This document shows positions 16,560 to 24,175 of a DNA stretch of 60,831 nucleotides, in pieces; position 1 is the first letter of the stretch, and each line of letters starts with the position of its first letter. The stretch covers positions 1 through 60,831 of the forward strand of contig NZ_JAQWOO010000061.1 in NCBI RefSeq assembly GCF_029245835.1. Direction: 5' to 3'. This stretch comes from Algibacter sp. GTDB lineage: Bacteria; Bacteroidota; Bacteroidia; Flavobacteriales; Flavobacteriaceae. A model generated the notes under the pieces. It was not told where the DNA came from. It saw nothing but the letters and a program-made list of their open reading frames with translations, and made no database searches. Position numbers and translations under genes: made by a program.

Positions 16560-18470
16560 ATGGCACAAGTAAAAGTTCACAGTCTATTTACAGAATTCGA
16601 TATCAACCTTTTTAAAGCTGGAAAACATTTTAGACTTTATGAGAAGTTCGGTTCTCACCTTACAACCGTAGACGGTATTGATGGTGTATATTTTGCGGTT
16701 TGGGCGCCAACAGCAAAACAAGTATCTGTAATTGGCGACTTTAATTTTTGGATGGAAGGTGAACATCAATTAAATGTTCGTTGGGATTCTAGTGGTATCT
16801 GGGAAGGCTTTATTCCACTTATAGAAAAGGGCGCTGCATACAAATACAAAATACAAAGTCATAATAACGACATAAAAACCGAAAAAGCAGATCCATACGC
16901 AAGACGTTATGAACATAACCCCAAAACAGCATCTATAGTTTGGGATGATGATTATAAGTGGAAGGATAAAGATTGGATGAAAACGCGTAAAGCACATAAT
17001 GCTATAGACGCACCTTACTCTGTTTATGAAGTACATTTAGGATCTTGGAAAAGACACGCTGAAGAAGACCGTTTTTTGTCTTACTTTGAACTGGCTGATG
17101 ATTTAGTCACTTACGTAAAAGAGATGAATTTTACTCACGTTGAACTCATGCCTATTATGGAATTTCCTTACGACCCTTCTTGGGGTTATCAAGTTACCGG
17201 ATATTTTGCACCAACATCACGTTTTGGTTATCCAGAAGAATTTAAATATTTAGTTGATAAATTACATCAAGCTGGAGTTGGAATTATTTTAGACTGGGTA
17301 CCATCGCACTTCCCAGAAGATGCTCACGGATTAGGTTTCTTTGATGGTTCACACTTATATGAACATCCAGATAAACGTAAAGGCTATCACCAAGACTGGA
17401 AGAGTTTAATTTTTAATTATGAACGTAATGAAGTACGCTCGTTCTTAATAAGTAACGCTGCATTTTGGATGGATCAATACCACGCCGATGGTTTACGTGT
17501 TGATGCAGTTGCCTCTATGTTATTCTTGGATTATTCAAGAGAAGATGGAGAATGGGAACCAAATATGTACGGTGGTAGAGAAAATCTTGCAGTAATAAGC
17601 TTCTTGAAAGAATTAAATGAAGAAATTTATGCCTCTTTCCCAGATGTACAAACTATTGCTGAAGAATCTACAGCATTCCCTATGGTTTCTAAACCAACAT
17701 TTGTTGGTGGCTTAGGATTTGGAATGAAATGGATGATGGGTTGGATGCATGATACTTTAGAGTATTTTGGTAAAGACCCCATATATAGAAAACACCATCA
17801 AAATGAAATCACATTCAGTTTAGCTTATGCATTTACTGAAAATTTTATGTTACCACTATCCCATGATGAAGTTGTTTATGGTAAAAATTCTATTTTAGGA
17901 AGAATGCCAGGTGATGAATGGCAACGTTTTGCTAATCTTCGTTTATTATATGGTTATATGTTTACACATCCAGGAACAAAACTATTATTTATGGGTAGTG
18001 AGTTTGGACAATATAACGAGTGGGACTTCCAAGAAAGTTTAGACTGGAACTTATTAGAGTTTAAGCCTCATAAAGATATGCAGAACTATTATAAATCGCT
18101 TAATGCTATTTATAAAAACACACCTGCACTTTATGAAAAAGGGTTTAGTGCGGAAGGTTTTGAGTGGATTAGTTATGACGACCACGAGAACTGTGTCATT
18201 TCATATATAAGAAAAGGTTACAAAGAAAAAGAAAACGTTGTTGTTGTCTGTAATTTAACACCTGCAGTTAGGAAGAGTTACAAAATAGGTGTTACAGCAA
18301 AAGGAAAATTAGTTGAAATTTTTAATAGTGATGCTGAAGCATTTGGAGGAAGTGGTATTGAAAATAAAAAACAAACCACCATTAAAAAAGAATCTTGGAA
18401 CGGTAAAGATTATTCAGCTGAAATCACCTTACCACCTTTAGCAGTAACGATTTTTTCAATAAAATCTTAG
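16560..18470 (+). CDS. glgB: 1,4-alpha-glucan branching enzyme (GH13_9)
   Basis: 636 residues. The N-terminal CBM48 (GVYFAVWAPTAKQVSVIGDF) is followed by the GH13 barrel: YEVHLGSW, HVELMPIMEFPYDPSWGYQ, nucleophile D315 in ADGLRVDAVASM, acid/base E368 in IAEESTAFP, and LPLSHDEVVYGKNSI near the third catalytic region. The C-terminal beta-sandwich ends SAEITLPPLAVTIFSI. It adds alpha-1,6 branches to the linear glucan made by GlgE. It is the last gene of the operon. A very long perfect hairpin lies 20 bp downstream. Confidence 0.97.
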   Translation: MAQVKVHSLFTEFDINLFKAGKHFRLYEKFGSHLTTVDGIDGVYFAVWAPTAKQVSVIGDFNFWMEGEHQLNVRWDSSGIWEGFIPLIEKGAAYKYKIQSHNNDIKTEKADPYARRYEHNPKTASIVWDDDYKWKDKDWMKTRKAHNAIDAPYSVYEVHLGSWKRHAEEDRFLSYFELADDLVTYVKEMNFTHVELMPIMEFPYDPSWGYQVTGYFAPTSRFGYPEEFKYLVDKLHQAGVGIILDWVPSHFPEDAHGLGFFDGSHLYEHPDKRKGYHQDWKSLIFNYERNEVRSFLISNAAFWMDQYHADGLRVDAVASMLFLDYSREDGEWEPNMYGGRENLAVISFLKELNEEIYASFPDVQTIAEESTAFPMVSKPTFVGGLGFGMKWMMGWMHDTLEYFGKDPIYRKHHQNEITFSLAYAFTENFMLPLSHDEVVYGKNSILGRMPGDEWQRFANLRLLYGYMFTHPGTKLLFMGSEFGQYNEWDFQESLDWNLLEFKPHKDMQNYYKSLNAIYKNTPALYEKGFSAEGFEWISYDDHENCVISYIRKGYKEKENVVVVCNLTPAVRKSYKIGVTAKGKLVEIFNSDAEAFGGSGIENKKQTTIKKESWNGKDYSAEITLPPLAVTIFSIKS

Positions 18471-18811
18471 TCTATTATTTTAGGCACTCTATAAGGGATT
18501 AAATATTGACTCTATTCAAAAAGTCAATATTTAATCCCTTATAAATTATGAAAAAACTTCGTTTTAAAAACCCGTATTTACAATTTAAAAGTGTTCCACA
18601 TTTTGAATAGAAAAAATACTTTTTTCTAGTAAAATAAATGTCAATTAAGACACTAAAATACTGACGATTCTCAATACGTTAGATTTTTTATAATTAATAA
18701 ACTAATTCTTTATATTTAATGTAATTTTTTATACGTTTTTTTAATAAAAATCAACATAACAGACGTTTAAAAATTTAGTAATTTCGTCAATTAATTTTGA
18801 TACGTCATTTT
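18471..18811. other. Intergenic region between glgB and the GH31 gene
   Basis: 341 bp. It holds the 54-bp hairpin at 18490-18543 and a 20-codon reading frame at 18548-18610 (starting MKKLRFKNPY) with no supporting evidence. A TAATTTTG at 18792-18799 matches the -7 consensus but leaves a leader of only a few bases before the GH31 ATG at 18812. The rest is AT-rich and featureless to me. Confidence 0.5.
18490..18543 (+). terminator. 22-bp perfect hairpin after the glg operon (terminator or 3' stabiliser)
   Basis: The left arm at 18490-18511 and right arm at 18522-18543 are perfectly complementary over 22 bp with a 10-nt loop (CTATTCAAAA). The arm contains GGGATTAAATATTGAC. It lies 20 bp after the glgB stop. 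No T-run follows, so rho-independent termination is not certain; it may act as an mRNA 3'-end stabiliser or be a mobile-repeat remnant. Confidence 0.7.
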
Positions 18812-21214
18812 ATGATCTTAAATACAGAATTAGAATATAAAGGAAATCTTTTCCCATCAAAAATAATTTCATACGAAAAAAACCTAAATGTGCTCTCTTT
18901 TACAACCGCTAACGGTGTGGTATTGGAAGTTACAGTAAGAAGAGATAGTATTCTTCGATTTAGATTTACAACAACTGGTATTTTTGAAAATGATTTCTCT
19001 TATGCCATTACCAAATATGCAAGTAGAGGATACAATCATCTTGAAGTTACTGAAGATGAAGATGATTATATTATTACTACATCAAAACTTATTTGTCATA
19101 TTTCAAAACTAGACTTACGTGCATCTATTTATGATGCTATAGATAAATCTTTAATTTGCGAAGATGAACTTGGTTTCCATTGGGAAGAAAGTTATCAGTA
19201 TGGTGGTAATGTTGTAAAAATGTCTAAAACATCTCAACCTGGTGAAAGTTTTTATGGTTTAGGAGATAAGCCTGTTGATAACAATCTTAAAGGAAAACGT
19301 TTTGAAAATTGGGTAACAGACTCTTATGCTTACGGCAGAGATTCAGACCCTATTTACAAAACCATTCCATTTTACACTGCATTACATAACAAAAAATCTT
19401 ACGGTATATTTTTTGATAACACCTTTCGTTCATTTTTTGATTTTTGCCACGAACGAAGAAATATTACAAGTTTTTGGGCACAAGGTGGTGAAATGAATTA
19501 CTATTTTATTTATGGCCCCGAAATGTCTGATGTGGTAATAAACTACACCGATTTAACTGGTAAGCCCCATGAATTACCAGCACTATGGACCTTGGGCTAT
19601 CACCAATGTAAATGGAGTTACTATCCAGAATCAAACGTTAAAGAAGTCACCTCTAAGTTTAGAGAGTTACAAATTCCTTGTGATGCTATTTATTTAGACA
19701 TTGATTATATGGAAGGGTTTAGGTGCTTTACATGGAGTAAAGATCATTTTCCAGACCCAAAACGAATGGTTAAGGAATTAGCTGATGATGGCTTTAAAAC
19801 CATTGTAATTATTGATCCAGGAATTAAAATAGATATGGATTATTCTGTGTTTAAAGAAGGGCTTGAAAAAGATTACTTCTGTAAACGTGCAGATGGTCCT
19901 TATATGAAAGGTAAAGTTTGGCCTGGTGAGTGTTACTTCCCAGATTTCACTAATCCAGAAGTTAGAGAATGGTGGTCTAATTTATTTCAAGAACTTGTTG
20001 AAGATATTGGTGTTAAAGGTGTTTGGAACGATATGAACGAACCAGCAGTAATGGACGTTCCTGGAAAAACCTTTCCTGACGATGTAAGACACGATTACGA
20101 TGGGAATCAATGTAGCCACAGAAAAGCGCATAACATTTACGGCATGCAAATGGCCCGTGCTACATACCAAGGTTTAAAAAAATTCTCTTACCCAAAAAGA
20201 CCTTTTGTAATTACAAGAGCTGCTTATTCTGGGACACAACGTTATACATCAAGTTGGACCGGAGATAATGTTGCAACCTGGGACCATTTAAACATAGCAA
20301 ACCTTCAAGCACAGCGTATGTGTATGTCTGGATTCTCATTTATAGGATCTGATATTGGAGGATTTGCTGAACAACCAAATGGAGAATTATATGCACGTTG
20401 GATTCAGTTAGGTATTTTCCACCCTTTTTGCAGAACACACTCTTCTGGAGATCACGGCGATCAAGAACCTTGGGCTTTTGGCACAACCATTACAGATGTT
20501 GTTAGAAAGTTTATTGAAATAAGATATCAATTACTACCTTACCTATATACAGCATTTTGGAGATATGCTGAAGAAGGGGTGCCAATCTTAAAATCGCTTG
20601 TGCTATACGATCAACACGATCCACAAACACATTACAGAAATGATGAGTTTGTTTTTGGCGAAAAAATACTAGCTTGCCCCATAACAGGGCCAAACCAAAA
20701 AGGAAGACGGATGTATATCCCGATTGGTAAATGGTATAATTTCTGGAGTGATGAGGTTGTTGAAGGTGGCACAGAACAGTGGGTTGATGCAGATTTAGAT
20801 AGTATGCCCATTTTTGTTAAAGAAGGTGCTATTATCCCTAAATATCCTATTCAACAATATGTAGGGGAAAAAACTATTGATGAGTTATTACTTGACGTTT
20901 ATTATAAAGAAGGTAAAGAAATCTCTGAAGTTTACGAAGACGCTACAGATGGTTATGACTATATTAAAGGCAGATATAGTTTAAGAACTTTTAAGCTACT
21001 TGGAAAGAAAAAGGAGTTGATTATTCAGCAACACAAATCTGGTAAGTTTATAACCACTTATAAAACGTTCAAGCTAAACCTACATGGTTTACCCTTTAAA
21101 ATTTCTAAAGTTGAAATTGATAATGTTATTATACCGTTTAAAGATCTTAAACTTAATGGCGATAATACTTTAGTACTCACTAAAGAGTTTACAGAACTTC
21201 ATATTATGGCTTAA
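18812..21214 (+). CDS. GH31-family alpha-glucosidase, cytoplasmic
   Basis: 800 residues from the ATG at 18812 (MILNTELEYKG); an upstream TTG in frame is less likely. The N-terminal beta-sandwich runs to about 250, then the barrel has DAIYLDIDYMEGF and the nucleophile D407 in GVWNDMNEPAVMD. The region SSWTGDNVATWDHL carries the acid/base aspartate. ICMSGFSF-type SGFSFIGSDIGGF is also typical of GH31. It should release glucose from non-reducing ends of alpha-glucans or maltodextrins. No signal peptide is present, so the likely substrate is intracellular glucan or oligosaccharide, consistent with the glg operon just upstream. A separate transcript is likely given the strong hairpin between them. 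Confidence 0.9.
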   Translation: MILNTELEYKGNLFPSKIISYEKNLNVLSFTTANGVVLEVTVRRDSILRFRFTTTGIFENDFSYAITKYASRGYNHLEVTEDEDDYIITTSKLICHISKLDLRASIYDAIDKSLICEDELGFHWEESYQYGGNVVKMSKTSQPGESFYGLGDKPVDNNLKGKRFENWVTDSYAYGRDSDPIYKTIPFYTALHNKKSYGIFFDNTFRSFFDFCHERRNITSFWAQGGEMNYYFIYGPEMSDVVINYTDLTGKPHELPALWTLGYHQCKWSYYPESNVKEVTSKFRELQIPCDAIYLDIDYMEGFRCFTWSKDHFPDPKRMVKELADDGFKTIVIIDPGIKIDMDYSVFKEGLEKDYFCKRADGPYMKGKVWPGECYFPDFTNPEVREWWSNLFQELVEDIGVKGVWNDMNEPAVMDVPGKTFPDDVRHDYDGNQCSHRKAHNIYGMQMARATYQGLKKFSYPKRPFVITRAAYSGTQRYTSSWTGDNVATWDHLNIANLQAQRMCMSGFSFIGSDIGGFAEQPNGELYARWIQLGIFHPFCRTHSSGDHGDQEPWAFGTTITDVVRKFIEIRYQLLPYLYTAFWRYAEEGVPILKSLVLYDQHDPQTHYRNDEFVFGEKILACPITGPNQKGRRMYIPIGKWYNFWSDEVVEGGTEQWVDADLDSMPIFVKEGAIIPKYPIQQYVGEKTIDELLLDVYYKEGKEISEVYEDATDGYDYIKGRYSLRTFKLLGKKKELIIQQHKSGKFITTYKTFKLNLHGLPFKISKVEIDNVIIPFKDLKLNGDNTLVLTKEFTELHIMA

Positions 21215-21238
21215 AAAATAAATAAATATTAAATTATT

Positions 21239-21270
21239 AAAGCCTCATTTTAAAAAAGTGAGGCTTTTTA
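21239..21270 (+). terminator. Intrinsic terminator after the GH31 gene
   Basis: AAAGCCTCA and TGAGGCTTT form a 9-bp stem around an 11-nt loop, ending in a short T-run. The antiporter gene converges from the other side, and the A-rich left flank could also serve it. Confidence 0.8.
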
Positions 21271-21351
21271 ATCTAATTAAACTTTTTACTACTGTTCAGT
21301 TTATGAAAAAATAAATAAAACTCCATAATTCGTCTCATAAAACGATAACTT

Positions 21352-23220
21352 CTATTCTTCATTAGAACCCTTAGTCTCAACAGTCGGCACATTGTCAACA
21401 TCAAAAGGTTTTCCCAAATAAACAAGTTGGCAGCCTTCCTCAATATTTTTAACTTCTAAATTATAAGACGATATAATATGAAGCTCACCTTCACTATCTT
21501 TTACAAATAAAGGAATGATATCTTCATCGTGATTCGAAATGGTAATTAACTCCTCATAATGTGTCTTATCTTCTAAATCAATTTCTTGAATTGATGGATG
21601 CTTCCTTGTTAATTCAGACAGTCTGTTAAAATCATCTTTATGAGAAAACAAGCCCTCTTTTGGGTTATTGGTCTCATCTAGCATTTCCTCGTTAGTCACT
21701 AATCTAAAAGATCCGTTTTCTCCAAATTGCTCACCAAACTTTTTAATAGCATACTTATTAATATCTGAGTTTCCTGTTAACGCCATTAAATACCCTACAT
21801 CATTTAGCTCAATATTATCTGTTAATGTTTCAGAATAAATATTGGTACTTATAGCTTCTAAACCTAGTTCTTTGGCTTTTTCGATGTTGCCTTCGTTGCT
21901 ATCAATTAGTACAACATGTCGTCCGTTAGCTTCTAGGTAGTGCCCTAACAATCTGGAGATCTTTGAAGCACCAACAATTAAGATCCCCTCAGATTTTTTA
22001 AGAAATACACCAACTACTTTTGCAAATAAACGAGCCGTAGTGGCATTTAATAAAACCGTTCCTAGCACAATCATAAACACAAGCGGTGTGATATATTCTG
22101 CACCTTCAACACCTTGTTTTAAAAGTTTACTTCCAAAAAGCGAGGCTATCCCTGCCGCAACGATACCTCTAGGACCAACCCAACTAATAAATACTTTTTC
22201 ATTAGTTTTTAGTTTAGAGCCCATAGTACTTAAAAAAACAGCTACTGGCCTTATTAAAAATACAACTGCTGCAAAAAGTACTGCTGTTTTCCAGGTGTAA
22301 AGCAACAACATATCTTCAATATTTATATTGGCTGCTAAGAGAATAAATAATATAGAAATAAGTAATACACTAAGTGATTCTTTAAAGTATAATAGCTCTT
22401 TTATATTTTGAAGTTTGCCATTTCCTAAAACCATGCCCATAACCACAACAGCTAGTAAACCCGATTCATGTGCAAAAATTTCAGACTCCACAAAAACTAA
22501 TAAAACGGTTGATAAAGAGACCACATTTAATAAGTAATGTGGAATCAATTTTTTATTGATTGCAAAAGCCAATGCATGTGCGAAGGTGAACCCAAATGTA
22601 GTTCCGAAAAGAATAATTTTTCCAAACTCAATTAATGCTGTTTTTGTAAAACCGCTATCGCCTTCAACACTAATAAACTCGAAAACCAATACGGCTACTA
22701 AAGCCCCTATAGGATCTATTAAGATTCCTTCCCATTTTAAAACGGTTGAAATATCTTTTTTAAGTGGAATATTTCTAAGAATAGGAGTAATTACTGTAGG
22801 TCCCGTAACTATTATAAGTCCTGAAAATAAAAATGATAATCGCCAACTTAATCCAAAAATATAATGCGCTAACACCCCCGCACCAAAAAAAGTAACCGCA
22901 GAACCAAGTGTAATTAACTTAGTAATCACAGGACCTACATTTTTTATTTCAGCCCGTTTTAAAGTTAAGCCACCTTCAAAAAGTATAACACTAATAGCTA
23001 AAGACACAAAATAGTACAAGCCTTCACCCGGAAATAGTCCATTTTTACCGTTCCAAATCGGTTCAATCCATTTGGTACCATCTTCACTTAAATATGCCGC
23101 AGCAATTGGACCAACTAAAAGACCAATTAAAATTAAAGGTAAAATAGCTGGGATTTTAAACTTCCATGCTACCCATTGGGCTAATATTCCTAAAATAATA
23201 ATTCCTGCTAACTCAATCAT
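21352..23220 (-). CDS. CPA1-type Na+(K+)/H+ antiporter with C-terminal TrkA/RCK domains
   Basis: 622 residues. About twelve hydrophobic segments run through residue 400, starting MIELAGIIILGILAQWVAWK, with the conserved motif FSGLIIVTGPTVITPIL and the segment SWVGPRGIVAAGIASLFG that resemble NhaP/KefC-type antiporters. From about 405 a TrkA-N nucleotide-binding domain begins (ILIVGASKISRLLGHYL, VVLIDSNE), followed by a TrkA-C-like domain near 540-610. Such transporters exchange Na+ or K+ for H+ in the inner membrane and respond to nucleotide or pH. It is divergent from the stress-protein/SulP pair with a 106-bp gap. The transported cation cannot be stated from sequence. Confidence 0.85.
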   Translation of the reverse strand: MIELAGIIILGILAQWVAWKFKIPAILPLILIGLLVGPIAAAYLSEDGTKWIEPIWNGKNGLFPGEGLYYFVSLAISVILFEGGLTLKRAEIKNVGPVITKLITLGSAVTFFGAGVLAHYIFGLSWRLSFLFSGLIIVTGPTVITPILRNIPLKKDISTVLKWEGILIDPIGALVAVLVFEFISVEGDSGFTKTALIEFGKIILFGTTFGFTFAHALAFAINKKLIPHYLLNVVSLSTVLLVFVESEIFAHESGLLAVVVMGMVLGNGKLQNIKELLYFKESLSVLLISILFILLAANINIEDMLLLYTWKTAVLFAAVVFLIRPVAVFLSTMGSKLKTNEKVFISWVGPRGIVAAGIASLFGSKLLKQGVEGAEYITPLVFMIVLGTVLLNATTARLFAKVVGVFLKKSEGILIVGASKISRLLGHYLEANGRHVVLIDSNEGNIEKAKELGLEAISTNIYSETLTDNIELNDVGYLMALTGNSDINKYAIKKFGEQFGENGSFRLVTNEEMLDETNNPKEGLFSHKDDFNRLSELTRKHPSIQEIDLEDKTHYEELITISNHDEDIIPLFVKDSEGELHIISSYNLEVKNIEEGCQLVYLGKPFDVDNVPTVETKGSNEE

Positions 23221-23326
23221 AACAACTTTCGCTTTTTAAAAAACACTAATTTAGTTAAAACGTACGGTTTATTATTTTTAAAAAATGTTATCTTTCAACT
23301 TTGACTAAAAAAATATAGTAAAACCT

Positions 23327-24175
23327 GTGTCTTTAAAACCTTTTAAAAGTATTGGAATTGGGGTGGCATATTCCCCAAACTTAAAAGCTAACCTCTTTGA
23401 GGCGGCAAGGTTATCTGTTTTTTTTGAAGCTAAATTATTTTTAATTCATGTTGGCGACCCATCAGAAGAGAAAACTAATATGCTAAGTATCATTCTTAAA
23501 AGTTTTGAAAAAGATAATTTAGATTTTGAGGTTGTTTTTAAAACTGGTGATCCTGTTAATGTTATTTTATCTATTTCAGAAGACAAAAAAATAGACTTAC
23601 TTATTCTTGGAGCTGTAAGGCGAGAACGCATTCTAAAATATTATGTGGGTTCTATTGCTAGAAAAATTACACGACGAGCAAAATGCTCTATTTTATTATT
23701 AATAAAACCCTCTGTTGAACGTTTACCCTGCCAACATATTGTTGTTAACGGCTTGAAAGACCCTAAAACAGAACAGACCATAACCTCGGCTTTTTATGTT
23801 GCCAAACAACTTAAATCTTCAAAAATAACTATTGTAGAAGAAATTGAGCAAGATGAAATTCATGTAAAAGTTGATGATGATAAATCGCTTAGACGCGCTA
23901 ATATTGTAAAAGAGCGTATTAAACTAAGAGAAAACTCAAGAGTTAAAGAAATTATTAGCCATATTCCTAAAGCATTCACTGAAAATAAAACGATTAAATT
24001 GCAGCCTATTTTTGGAAAACGGGGATATTCCATTGGGCATTATGCACAAATTTCTCGCGCCGATTTATTAATTATGAATGGTCCATCAAAAATGACTTTT
24101 TGGGATAGATTATTTCCGCATGATATAGAACATATTTTAACCGAATTACCAACCGATGTGTTAATCCTTCAATGA
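23327..24175 (+). CDS. Tandem universal stress protein (UspA family)
   Basis: 282 residues, long enough for two Usp domains. The first begins FKSIGIGVAYSPNLKAN and has the glycine-rich C-terminal pattern VGSIARKITRRAKCSILL. The second half is more divergent and ends RADLLIMNGPSK then PTDVLIL. It starts with GTG at 23327. Its stop overlaps the start of the SulP gene (ATGA, 24172-24175), so the two proteins are probably made together, and it may sense ATP or stress for the transporter. It is divergent from the antiporter. Confidence 0.8.
   Translation: MSLKPFKSIGIGVAYSPNLKANLFEAARLSVFFEAKLFLIHVGDPSEEKTNMLSIILKSFEKDNLDFEVVFKTGDPVNVILSISEDKKIDLLILGAVRRERILKYYVGSIARKITRRAKCSILLLIKPSVERLPCQHIVVNGLKDPKTEQTITSAFYVAKQLKSSKITIVEEIEQDEIHVKVDDDKSLRRANIVKERIKLRENSRVKEIISHIPKAFTENKTIKLQPIFGKRGYSIGHYAQISRADLLIMNGPSKMTFWDRLFPHDIEHILTELPTDVLILQ

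Noticed and set aside
18548-18610. A 20-codon ORF just after the 22-bp hairpin
   Set aside because: No start context, no similarity I can recognise, and AT-rich enough to occur by chance.
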